Both the position numbers and the translations under genes were made by a program. Shown in pieces: positions 1 through 8,108 of a DNA stretch of 64,000 bases. Every line of letters begins with the position of its first letter. Position 1 is the stretch's first letter. The DNA comes from CAKZNE01 sp963976435 (GTDB taxonomy: Bacteria; Bacteroidota; Bacteroidia; Flavobacteriales; Schleiferiaceae): the NCBI GenBank assembly GCA_963976435.1, contig CAXBKQ010000014.1, positions 1 to 64,000 of the forward strand, written 5' to 3'. The notes under the pieces are model-generated. The model searched no databases, was not told where the DNA came from, and saw only the letters and a program-made list of their open reading frames with translations.

Positions 1-114
1 TATAAAATTAGAAATTCTATTTTTAAACCGTACTAATTTTGGGGGAGCTTACAGTTAAGATACATCCCTTACAAAAGTTATAGATTAGGGTTTACACTAA
101 ATTAATCTCTAACC

Positions 115-345
115 TTAAAATTGTTCTTTGATTCTTAATTCATTTTCGTTAAAGTCGCCTAAAAATACATTTCTATAAAATACTCTCCAGATTCCATTGC
201 CTTTTTCTAATGCTCCAATATATTTTCCTTGTAAAGATGCAGATAAATAAACCCAATTATAGGACCCCATCTTACAGACCCATTCTTGGTTACTTTGAGT
301 ACTCTCATCTGAGAATCATAATCAAAACTTGCCATTCTTTCTGGG
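115..345 (-). pseudogene. 3' fragment of an integrase-type transposase
   Basis: Read on the minus strand, this stretch gives the C-terminal end typical of integrase-core transposases: PERMASFDYDSQ, then RVLKVTKNGSVRW, then WVYLSASLQGKYIGAL, then GNGIWRVFYRNVFLGDF, ending at TAA (115-117). RVxKVTxNGxxRW and GNGIWRVFYRNVFLG are the tail of the IS481/IS3-like integrase family as I remember it. The reading frame shifts by one between GSVRWGP and NWVYLS, and nothing of the catalytic DDE core remains upstream, where a TAA follows within about ten bases. It is therefore a decayed remnant at the left border of the defence island. The family name rests on recall, not on an alignment. Confidence 0.6.
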
Positions 346-453
346 AATTATCGAGTCTTAAAATCATGCACAGAACCAGGCCCTTTCATTTGCAAGCTAA
401 AAAATGTAAACGATGTTTATATAACTATGTAAAGGAAGTTTGTATATGGAACC

Positions 454-538
454 GAACCACCGTATACGAGACCCCTACGTACGGTGGTGTGAGAGGCACA
501 CTCCGTTCTTATTTAGGGACGGAGCCGTCTTCTCGATT
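454..538 (+). mobile_element. Group II intron 3' fragment (domains V-VI)
   Basis: A 9-bp perfect stem (456-464 with 480-488, ACCACCGTA/TACGGTGGT) is followed by GTGAGAGG and then a second hairpin (501-506 with 519-524, CTCCGT/ACGGAG), ending in CTCGATT. This order and wording match the domain V, linker, domain VI and 3' end of bacterial group II introns. No reverse-transcriptase gene and no 5' domains are visible, so it is a 3' relic. The upper part of the domain V hairpin looks degenerate. The usual bulged branch-point A, eight bases from the 3' end in related introns I remember, is a T here (531). It lies between the transposase remnant and the end of the DUF4391 gene. Confidence 0.55.
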
Positions 539-591
539 GTATGCCGTTTTTATTTTATTCATTTCGTTTTTAGCGTTGGCGAGAAAGCTCT

Positions 592-618
592 TTGCAATCG
601 CACGTAGGAGGATTGCAA
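592..618. repeat. Hairpin downstream of the defence operon
   Basis: An 8-bp inverted repeat, TTGCAATC (592-599) and GATTGCAA (611-618), separated by 11 bases, sits about 20 bases after the DUF4391 stop codon. No T-run follows it on the minus strand, so an intrinsic terminator is not supported. It may be part of an interspersed repeat or of the neighbouring mobile relics. Confidence 0.35.
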
Positions 619-639
619 TGTGCTTGAACTTGCGCTGGC

Positions 640-1296
640 TTATTCAAAATTTTCTATTTTGTTCAATTCCTTTTCAGCGTTCTTGAGCTTTAGGTTTAAG
701 TCCACTTTTTCATTGAATTGCTTGCTCTTTGATATTGCAGATTTGAGTTTAGAAACTTCCTTCTTCAAGCGATCTATTTCTTGTTGGTTTTTTAGGATAG
801 CATCTAAGGACTGGTTCCCTAAATCAGGTTTACCTGTTAACTGAACGCATAAATCTTTAAATACAGCATCCAAGCTGCCCTTTAAGTTGAATGCATAGCT
901 GTTGTTTTCCTTATTAAACCAATCTGAGGTGAACGTCCAATCGATTACAGATACATCTTCATTTGTGGGGTGTGGGTGTTTTGATGCTGTTGAAATGTAG
1001 GCTTCTTGGTAATGTTCCACCCAAAATACTATGTGGTACGGAATAGACTTATTAATGATTTCAAGGATTTTAAGGATATCGGATTTTAGTTTGAGTTCTA
1101 CCTTGAAAACCTGTATTTCCTGAATATCCTTAGCATCTAAGTTTACTGTATCCGTAGAAAGCTTGTGAGTCCATGAGATACGCTGAATACAATCTGTAAA
1201 TAGCTTCTTCTCCTTGGTGTTCGTGTATTCGTCAAAGGCATTTTTAGGTACAACACGACCAACTTTAGTTCTTGAAGGCAGGTTGAAAAAATCCAT
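640..1296 (-). CDS. DUF4391 domain protein, last gene of defence operon
   Basis: A 218-aa protein of the DUF4391 type, recognised from its N-terminal FFNLPSRTKVGRVVPKNAF and the central SIPYHIVFWVEHYQEAYIS. The last 50 residues are Lys/Glu-rich and predicted coiled coil (DRLKKEVSKLKSAISKSK). DUF4391 has no known biochemical function. In my memory it recurs beside helicase and type III methyltransferase genes, which fits here. Its ATG overlaps the stop of the upstream helicase gene by one base (TAATG at 1294-1298), so translation is probably coupled. It may be a structural or targeting partner of the helicase; this is inference from position only. No signal peptide or membrane segment is seen. 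Confidence 0.8.
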   Translation of the reverse strand: MDFFNLPSRTKVGRVVPKNAFDEYTNTKEKKLFTDCIQRISWTHKLSTDTVNLDAKDIQEIQVFKVELKLKSDILKILEIINKSIPYHIVFWVEHYQEAYISTASKHPHPTNEDVSVIDWTFTSDWFNKENNSYAFNLKGSLDAVFKDLCVQLTGKPDLGNQSLDAILKNQQEIDRLKKEVSKLKSAISKSKQFNEKVDLNLKLKNAEKELNKIENFE

Positions 1297-4200
1297 TAGC
1301 GAACAATTAAGAATGATACCAACTTGAAGTCTTCTATTCCTTTGATTTTCTCTTGAAGTGCGGTAGTGCCACCTGATTTGAAAAGACTAAGAACTTCTTT
1401 TTCTTCTTCCTTTTGTAGAATGGTACTAATGCCTTGTTTTAATAGGCTTGAGTATTCATCCATTTCGTGGTAATCATCTGTCTCAGCAGCTAATTCTGCA
1501 CAAACATCTTCAATGGGTGCTGTTTTGCCTTTGGCAAGCATTCGCATAGCATCCAATATCTTTTTAGACTCCACATGGTTAAGGATTAACTCTCCATTCA
1601 TTTTCATGTAAACCAAATAGTAAGGGTGCAACCTGTTCAGCTTATTGATATTGACACTTGAGTTGACATTCTTTAGCACGAATATTACTCCGCTCTGAAG
1701 TATCGGACTTGACTTTACCACTGCATGCAAACCTTCTGGTATGTTCTTCAACTCACCATATTCCTTAATCATGTTGGATAAATCCACTCTAAAGTCGTTT
1801 AAGCCAAGGTCTGTAATACTCACCCCTTCTCTCAAATCTTCTAAGTCAATCACTTCTTCTTGAAGTCTTTTAAGCTGTATTTTCCTGTACTCTAAGTCTT
1901 TTTCTTCGGTGTTAAGAATGTTATCATCACCTGTACTTGCCATGTTGCTTATGAGCATCTTATTTTCTACACGCTGTTTCAGGTTGATATAATTGTCGAG
2001 TGTTACATCTGGCCAAAAGTTGACCATGGTAATACTATCGTTCTTTGAACCAATTCTATCTACACGTCCAAATCGCTGAATGATTCTTACGGGGTTCCAA
2101 TGAATGTCATAATTGACCAAATAATCACAGTCTTGCAAGTTCTGACCTTCTGAAATACAATCTGTGGCTATCAGCAAATCAATTGAATCTGAAATACTCG
2201 GGTATAGTTGTGCTTTGTCTTTGGATAGGGGTGAGAAGCAGGTTAGGATAGCATTCAGGTCAGCTGGTATTTTCTTTGTGGTGCATAGCCTTCTTGAACC
2301 TGTGATAATTGCTGTATTCAGACCGTACTTCTCTTTCAGGTGCTCATGAATATTTTCATACAAATAATTGGCTGTATCTGCGAAGGCTGTAAACACAATA
2401 GCCTTTTTATTTCCTGTGTTAAAAGGTTCCTGAACCTTGTTATCCAATAGGCTAATTAAGTGTTGAAGCTTGGTGTCTTTTTCGCCCCGTATGTCAACGA
2501 CACTGCTCCATAGGTTATTAAGTACTTCAAGGTCTTCACTAAGGTCTTCACGCCATTTTGTGGTATCCATATCGGCAATGTGAACCTTAATCTTTTTACC
2601 AATTACTTGCTCTTCATCTGCCCAATTTGATTCAAAGTCATAGTTCTCATCGCTCAGGATTTTGTGGATTCCTTCATAGTCATCCGCATCACCTTTATCT
2701 ATGGTTTTAATGGCGTTTTCAATCTGACCGATAATACCTTCCAAAGTAAGACGGAAAGAGTCTACAGAACTCTCTAAACGCTTGAGTAAGTTGATACGCA
2801 TGAGAATACGCAAACTCAATTCTCTATCTACCTGAGATAGTTTACCTGAACCTGAACGAACTTCTTTATCGTACAAATCCGCATACGCCTGAACCTTGCT
2901 TGGTAGAATGTAATTCAATGGCGTGTAAACAGATAAGTTTAGCAGGGTAAGCTTCTCAGCAATATCCACATAAGTAACATCATCAGAATCAGTTAGTGGA
3001 CTCTGAATAGATACGGGCTTGTTGCGCTCAGGGAACTTGCCAATGGCTGTGGTATCGTAATAGGTAGTAATGTGCTTCCTGGAACGTGCTATGGTTAACG
3101 AGTCCAATATCTCAAAGAAGTCAAAATCAAGCATTTCCAAGAGTTTCTCAGTGGTACGCTCTGTAGTTTCATACCTGCTCCAAATATTGAATGCTTGCTG
3201 TGCTTTTCTGAAAATCTGATCTATTCCGCTTTGAGTATCTAACTTCTGATCAATGTTTTCAGCATCACCTTCATATGCTAAAGCCAATTGGTTACGTAGG
3301 TCGTTAAACCTATTGTTTACTGGGGTAGCAGAAAGCATCATTACTTTGGTTTCAATACCTTCCTGAATCACTCTTCGCATCAGCTTTTGGTAGCGATTCT
3401 CTTTCCCAACTACGGTGTTGTTATTTCTAAAATTGTGGGATTCATCTATGACTATGAGACCGTAATTACCCCAATTTACATTAGCCAATTCACGTCCATT
3501 ACTTATACCACGCTCACGACTTAAATCTGTCTGGAATAGTACATCATATCTAAATCTATCGGCAGCTAATATGTTGTTCTTGTCGTTATGGCGGTAGGTA
3601 TTCCAATTGGCTTCTAACTTCTTAGGGCAAAGCACCAATACGTCTTTGTTACGCATCTCATAGTACTTAATAACACCTAAAGCCGAGAAGGTCTTACCTA
3701 AACCAACAGAATCAGCTAAAATGCAGCCTTTATACTTCTCTAATTTGTTGATAGCACCAATTACCGCATCCTGCTGAAAGTTGTAGAGCTTCTGCCAAAC
3801 CAATGAGTCTTTAAAACCAATTTGTTCATTGGGTAAATTGTCTAAAGACAAATCATCCAAAAAATCATTGAATATGTTGTAAAGTGTAATGAAGTAGATA
3901 AACTCTGGACTATTCTCTTTATAGGCACTCTCAAAGTAATCTTGCACTTTCTGTGTTACATCCTTCAAGTCTTCTTCATTCTCCCACACCTGATTGAACC
4001 AATCTAAGTAGGCTTTGCTATCAGGGTATTCTGCTTTTTGAATAAGCGTAGGAAACCCTTTTTTGTGGGTAATTCCTAAATCGGAAGTGGTGAAACCACT
4101 GACGTTTGAATATGCCTGTGCATTCTCATTGCCCTGGTTTACGTGTATCATCCCGTTTAAGGGTTGATGGTTGTGCTTATTGGATTTGAATGTGACCTTT

Positions 4201-4529
4201 TCCTTTACCCACCTTGAGCACTCTTTGGCTATGGCTCTTTGGTTGAGTTGATTCATCAATCTCAATTCAAACTCACCGCCACACAGTTCTGACTCCTGTA
4301 CTATGTGCGGTATATAGAATTTTCTGCTCTCTTTCTGAAACTTCTCTTCAATGAAGGTAGGTGAGCTAAAAATGAAACGCAGTTCATCAATCTTCCCTAA
4401 TTCCTTTTTAAGTGCTTCAAAAGCATAAATAGAGAATGTGGAAGCGGCAATACTGAGTTTACTACCTTTTCTTATGGTCTCCTTTAGGTCGTCACCCAAG
4501 CGTGTATTTACATTGTCGATTAGCTTCAT
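1296..4529 (-). CDS. PLD-like/SNF2-family helicase
   Basis: A 1077-aa protein. Residues 1-155 resemble a phospholipase D-like fold, but the place where HxK is expected reads H129-V-N131, followed by GFTTSD, so the nuclease site may be lost. Residues about 245-480 form the first helicase lobe: QQDAV (Q-motif-like, 252-256), Walker A DSVGLGKT (273-280), DESH (362-365), and MLSATPVNN. The second lobe carries ATDCISEGQNLQDCDY and QRFGRVDRIGS, typical of SNF2/HepA-like superfamily 2 proteins. The C-terminal 200 residues are unassigned. The gene lies six bases downstream of the 84-aa gene and is coupled to DUF4391. A role as a DNA translocase in anti-phage defence is inferred from the type III restriction context. 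Confidence 0.85.
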   Translation of the reverse strand: MKLIDNVNTRLGDDLKETIRKGSKLSIAASTFSIYAFEALKKELGKIDELRFIFSSPTFIEEKFQKESRKFYIPHIVQESELCGGEFELRLMNQLNQRAIAKECSRWVKEKVTFKSNKHNHQPLNGMIHVNQGNENAQAYSNVSGFTTSDLGITHKKGFPTLIQKAEYPDSKAYLDWFNQVWENEEDLKDVTQKVQDYFESAYKENSPEFIYFITLYNIFNDFLDDLSLDNLPNEQIGFKDSLVWQKLYNFQQDAVIGAINKLEKYKGCILADSVGLGKTFSALGVIKYYEMRNKDVLVLCPKKLEANWNTYRHNDKNNILAADRFRYDVLFQTDLSRERGISNGRELANVNWGNYGLIVIDESHNFRNNNTVVGKENRYQKLMRRVIQEGIETKVMMLSATPVNNRFNDLRNQLALAYEGDAENIDQKLDTQSGIDQIFRKAQQAFNIWSRYETTERTTEKLLEMLDFDFFEILDSLTIARSRKHITTYYDTTAIGKFPERNKPVSIQSPLTDSDDVTYVDIAEKLTLLNLSVYTPLNYILPSKVQAYADLYDKEVRSGSGKLSQVDRELSLRILMRINLLKRLESSVDSFRLTLEGIIGQIENAIKTIDKGDADDYEGIHKILSDENYDFESNWADEEQVIGKKIKVHIADMDTTKWREDLSEDLEVLNNLWSSVVDIRGEKDTKLQHLISLLDNKVQEPFNTGNKKAIVFTAFADTANYLYENIHEHLKEKYGLNTAIITGSRRLCTTKKIPADLNAILTCFSPLSKDKAQLYPSISDSIDLLIATDCISEGQNLQDCDYLVNYDIHWNPVRIIQRFGRVDRIGSKNDSITMVNFWPDVTLDNYINLKQRVENKMLISNMASTGDDNILNTEEKDLEYRKIQLKRLQEEVIDLEDLREGVSITDLGLNDFRVDLSNMIKEYGELKNIPEGLHAVVKSSPILQSGVIFVLKNVNSSVNINKLNRLHPYYLVYMKMNGELILNHVESKKILDAMRMLAKGKTAPIEDVCAELAAETDDYHEMDEYSSLLKQGISTILQKEEEKEVLSLFKSGGTTALQEKIKGIEDFKLVSFLIVR

Positions 4530-4535
4530 AAAATA

Positions 4536-4790
4536 TCAGCCATAGTATTTTTCATCATCACCTAAGTCTTTTATTAAGTGCTTGCAATTTCTTTCTTCTG
4601 CCCAAAGCAATGTGGACTTCCAACGTTCACTTTTCTCGAAATCTGAACTAAAATTCCAACCTGCGAGAATGAGAGGTGTTGGTGGTTTATCACCCTTTGA
4701 ATCAAGTTCATACTTCCAATAATGCTCTAAGCTTTGGTGTATTTCATGCCAAACTTTAGGAATAGGTGATATGAACTCTTTATTACTCAT
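4536..4790 (-). CDS. Small conserved-looking operon protein, unknown
   Basis: An 84-aa soluble protein I do not recognise. It is Trp-rich (WHEIHQSLEHYWKYE, AGWNFSSDF, ERWKSTLLWAEERN), acidic at the C terminus, and has no signal peptide, membrane segment or cysteine cluster beyond one Cys. It is certainly placed as a real gene: its ATG shares one base with the stop of the restriction subunit (TAATG, 4788-4792) and its own stop is six bases before the helicase start, so it is embedded between two core operon genes. A specificity, inhibitor or assembly role for either neighbour is possible but not shown by the sequence. Confidence 0.7.
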   Translation of the reverse strand: MSNKEFISPIPKVWHEIHQSLEHYWKYELDSKGDKPPTPLILAGWNFSSDFEKSERWKSTLLWAEERNCKHLIKDLGDDEKYYG

Positions 4791-7700
4791 TAACTCAGTT
4801 GTACAATGTCCATTAGTTTCTCGTAGCTACTCACTTTCTCAAACTTCACTTCTGCACCGCTTATCTCTTTGAAGTGTTCTGTAGCACAATGGATTTTTAG
4901 TTTCTCTATTTCTCGTAAGTCCATATCAGAATCAGATCCTTTGGTCTCTGCTACAAAGTAGATATGGCGCACTTTGTCTTTATCAAATACAATCGCCCAA
5001 TCAGGGCTGTAGTTGGCTACTGGGGTGGATACATAGAAACTCTTTGGAAGCTTGGCATACACCACAACTTCGGTGCTGTTTTCTAATGCAGCAGCAAAGT
5101 CTGATTCAATCTTTGAGTCTGAGGTAAGGAAGTCGTAAATGTGCTTTTTGAGCAATTCTGACTTGCGTAAGGCGAACTTATCATTGGTGAACACAGTTTT
5201 GGAATCATGCCTTTCTTCGGTCTTGTGATAAGTGATATGGTCAATTATCAAACTGGCTTTTACTTCATTAATCAGCTTGCTGCACTTGCCAATAAATTCT
5301 TCTGGATTCTTACGAATGAGCAAGAACTTCTCTTGCTTAATCTTCTTGAGTATTTCTACAATTGTTCTGCGAGTGAGGTTGGTTTGTACTTCTATTTCAC
5401 CTACTACATCATAGACCGTATTGGAATACAAATCATTCTTGAGCTTCATGTATTGGCGTTTGGACTCTTTGACCAAACTGCCTTCTTTCATTTGCTCTGC
5501 TGTACCATCTTCTAATTCACCTGTCTTTACTTCATATACACGGTCTCCAATGTTGAGCTGTGCATCTATTTTGACTTTAGAATCCTGAATAAGCTGCGCT
5601 GTATTGAACTGTACTTCGTAAATGGTCTTTAGGTTAATCTTATCCCAAAGGGCTTGAAACTCCTTCTTAGCGAAGTTCTTATTGGTGTTGAGAATTACAG
5701 TCTGTCGTTCATCTTCTGGTTTAAATTCACCACCTGTATAAATGGTCTGTAGTAGCTTGCATACAGATTCTTTGTAGGGTTCAAGCTTCTCTGGTAGGGG
5801 CACTTTACCTTGCTCAATGAGTTCTTTCCCTTTAGGGGTAATCTTGTAATCTTCATCAATGATTTCACCAACAATGAGTTTGAATTGAAGCTTCTTAGCA
5901 TCATCTTCTGTAAGGCGTAATTCTACACCTTGCTCGTTGGTAATCACTTTGCTAACGAAGTAATCTACTTCTGCCTTCTGTGGACGGTCTTTGAGCGTAT
6001 CGGCTATCTCTTTCTGTAATCCTTTGGCAAAGGCTTCATAGCTCTCAGAGGCAATAACCGTGAGCTTATTTAATTCATGAACCTGGTCACCAACCAATTC
6101 AAAATCTTGACGGACACCACGCTTATCTACACACAAACGCATACCACGACCTACTTCCTGTCTGCGTCTGGTTAAACTGCCACTTTCAGCATGTTTTAGC
6201 GCACAGATTTGGAAAACATTCGGGTTATCCCAACCTTCTTTTAATGCTGAGTGAGAGAAGATAAAACGGGTAGGTTCTTCAAAACTGAGTAGCCTTTCCT
6301 TGTCTTTCATAATCAAGTCGTAGGCTGAAACATCTTCTGATTCTTCTTTGCCACGCTTCACCGTTGGATCTACCGTTTTCCCTTTCTTATCTATTGAGAA
6401 ATAGCCATTGTGCACTTGGTCTGCTGAATCTCTTTTGAGGTATTCTCCAAAGTTGGTAGGCATGTACCCTTTATGCACCTTGCTTGGGTCTGTGTCTTTT
6501 AGAAAGTCGTTGTATTCCTGCTCAAATAGGTCTAAGAACTCGTTCTTGACCTTGTTGTATTCTTCTTCAAATATCTGAGCATATTCACCCAATTGCTGTT
6601 CTCCTAATTCATCATACACACGGTATTTCTCCACGGTATCAATGAAGAATAGAGATAAAACTTTTATGCCCTGACCAAAGAGCTGCTTTTCTTTTTGTAG
6701 GTGTGAGAGAATACATTCTCTAATCTGCACCCTGCGGAAAGCATGTTCATCTTTATCATTGAGTATATCACCTGGATAGACATCTTGACCACCAACCACA
6801 ACTTTATTGAGGTAGCCATTGATTTCAGTAATAGTCTGATTTTTATAAGCAGGCATATTGCCTGATTGCTCATAGAGGTTGTAGCCTTCAGCAACTTCAA
6901 CTCGCTTTTTACTTATGGAACCTGTAGCTGTGCGCTTCTCGTGTTCTATTACTGCATAAGGTGGTTTGGTAGTACTGAGGCTAATGCTTTCTAAATAGAG
7001 ATAGCCATTTGTACCTGTTGAGCCTTTGAGGTTTATACCCTTTACCTGTATTTTCTTGACCAAACGCTTATTGTAAGCATCCAAGGCATCTAAACGATAG
7101 ACCTTGTTGTACTCTTCTCTATGTGTGGCTGAATAACGCAAAGTGAACAAGGGCTTAAACTCCTGCATTTTCTGAAGAGCAACAGGACCATCCACTGATT
7201 GCGGCTCATCTATTATTAGGATTGGATTGGTCTGAGATAATATTTCTATCGGTTTTCTGGTTCCAAATTGATCGAGCTCTTTATATATTCTTAAAGCGTC
7301 TTTACCACGTCTGCTAAACGCCTGGGTATTGATAATCATCACACTGATACGACTATCAGAAGCGAAATTCTCAATATCCTGTGGACGACCTGAGTTGTAA
7401 ATGAATGGATTGATCTTGTGTCCGTAGAGTTCCTGAAAGTGGTCTTGTGTTACCTGAAAGGATTTGTACACCCCTTCACGAATGGCAATGCTCGGTACTA
7501 TCACAATAAACTTGCTCCAACCATACTTTTTATGCAGCTCATACATGCTGCGGATATAGGTATAGGTTTTACCCGTACCTGTTTCCATTTCAATGGTGAG
7601 GTTGTAGCCCAACTTTACACCACGAGGACGTTCTATCTGTTGGCTTTCATGCAGGTCGTTTTTCTTTTGAACTTCCTGAATGTTCTTCAACATCTGCGTT

Positions 7701-7918
7701 TCCATGAGTTGGATAGCAGCGTTTCGGTAGCCAATTTCTTCTTCTAAACCAAAGTCTAAGCTCTGCTCTCCTGAAGCGGCTTGTTTGGCTTTGCGTATGA
7801 GTTCTTTGCTGCGTTCTAAGGTGAAGCGATTGGTTTTGAGGGGTTGCCCTTCAAAACAATCTACTACAGCTTGAACCGCATTGACCTGAAAATCTTGTTC
7901 CTTAAATTGTAGTTTCAT
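4790..7918 (-). CDS. Type III restriction endonuclease subunit (Res)
   Basis: A 1042-aa restriction subunit. A DEAD/DEAH helicase core carries Walker A METGTGKT (111-118), VPSIAIREG (141-149), DEPQ (237-240, Walker B variant usual in Res proteins), the SATHR motif, and FSHSALKEGWDNPNVFQICAL with RRRQEVGRGMRL as motifs V-VI. The C terminus holds a PD-ExK nuclease site: SPDW (D973) and AETKG (E991, K993). Length and motif order match known Res subunits, which cut DNA with Mod after ATP-dependent sliding. Mod here is not adjacent but separated by an AlbA_2 protein and a four-helix-bundle gene, which is unusual. All motifs are intact, so the enzyme is probably active. Confidence 0.95.
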   Translation of the reverse strand: MKLQFKEQDFQVNAVQAVVDCFEGQPLKTNRFTLERSKELIRKAKQAASGEQSLDFGLEEEIGYRNAAIQLMETQMLKNIQEVQKKNDLHESQQIERPRGVKLGYNLTIEMETGTGKTYTYIRSMYELHKKYGWSKFIVIVPSIAIREGVYKSFQVTQDHFQELYGHKINPFIYNSGRPQDIENFASDSRISVMIINTQAFSRRGKDALRIYKELDQFGTRKPIEILSQTNPILIIDEPQSVDGPVALQKMQEFKPLFTLRYSATHREEYNKVYRLDALDAYNKRLVKKIQVKGINLKGSTGTNGYLYLESISLSTTKPPYAVIEHEKRTATGSISKKRVEVAEGYNLYEQSGNMPAYKNQTITEINGYLNKVVVGGQDVYPGDILNDKDEHAFRRVQIRECILSHLQKEKQLFGQGIKVLSLFFIDTVEKYRVYDELGEQQLGEYAQIFEEEYNKVKNEFLDLFEQEYNDFLKDTDPSKVHKGYMPTNFGEYLKRDSADQVHNGYFSIDKKGKTVDPTVKRGKEESEDVSAYDLIMKDKERLLSFEEPTRFIFSHSALKEGWDNPNVFQICALKHAESGSLTRRRQEVGRGMRLCVDKRGVRQDFELVGDQVHELNKLTVIASESYEAFAKGLQKEIADTLKDRPQKAEVDYFVSKVITNEQGVELRLTEDDAKKLQFKLIVGEIIDEDYKITPKGKELIEQGKVPLPEKLEPYKESVCKLLQTIYTGGEFKPEDERQTVILNTNKNFAKKEFQALWDKINLKTIYEVQFNTAQLIQDSKVKIDAQLNIGDRVYEVKTGELEDGTAEQMKEGSLVKESKRQYMKLKNDLYSNTVYDVVGEIEVQTNLTRRTIVEILKKIKQEKFLLIRKNPEEFIGKCSKLINEVKASLIIDHITYHKTEERHDSKTVFTNDKFALRKSELLKKHIYDFLTSDSKIESDFAAALENSTEVVVYAKLPKSFYVSTPVANYSPDWAIVFDKDKVRHIYFVAETKGSDSDMDLREIEKLKIHCATEHFKEISGAEVKFEKVSSYEKLMDIVQLS

Positions 7919-7925
7919 GTGGTGT

Positions 7926-8006
7926 CTAATTATTTTCAGCGGTCACATGGAACTCGCCAATGAACTTTCGTTTATCTGAATATCTATTTAGGTATGCTCG
8001 TTTCAT
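7926..8006 (-). CDS. Possible 26-aa leader ORF before Res
   Basis: ATG at 8004-8006, TAG at 7926-7928, giving MKRAYLNRYSDKRKFIG and a tail HVTAENN. It is basic at the start and ends seven bases before the Res ATG. It starts directly after the stop of the preceding 28-aa ORF (TAG ATG). It could be a translated leader, a small protein or a chance ORF in the 190-bp gap. No homologue is known to me, so it is listed as tentative. Confidence 0.25.
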   Translation of the reverse strand: MKRAYLNRYSDKRKFIGEFHVTAENN

Positions 8007-8093
8007 CTATTTCACTTGTTCCTTAAGAGACTCAAAATGTTCCTTAAGCTTTTTTTTTGCCTGAATATCAGGGTGTAATGGTGTTAATAACAT
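8007..8093 (-). CDS. Possible 28-aa ORF between AlbA_2 gene and Res
   Basis: ATG at 8091-8093, TAG at 8007-8009; the peptide contains LHPDIQAKKKLKEHFESLKE, which would form an amphipathic charged helix. It lies 15 bases downstream of the AlbA_2 gene stop and in the same frame. The stretch carries three copies of TTAAGGAACA on the minus strand (around 8009, 8038 and 8091), one placed immediately before this ATG where a ribosome site would sit. It may be a small operon protein or a remnant of a longer one. Confidence 0.25.
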   Translation of the reverse strand: MLLTPLHPDIQAKKKLKEHFESLKEQVK

Positions 8094-8108
8094 GTTCCTT
8101 AAATTTCT

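Noticed and set aside
210..686. 158-codon plus-strand frame over the left edge
   Set aside because: It crosses the transposase remnant and the intron domain V/VI in an unrelated frame and resembles no protein.
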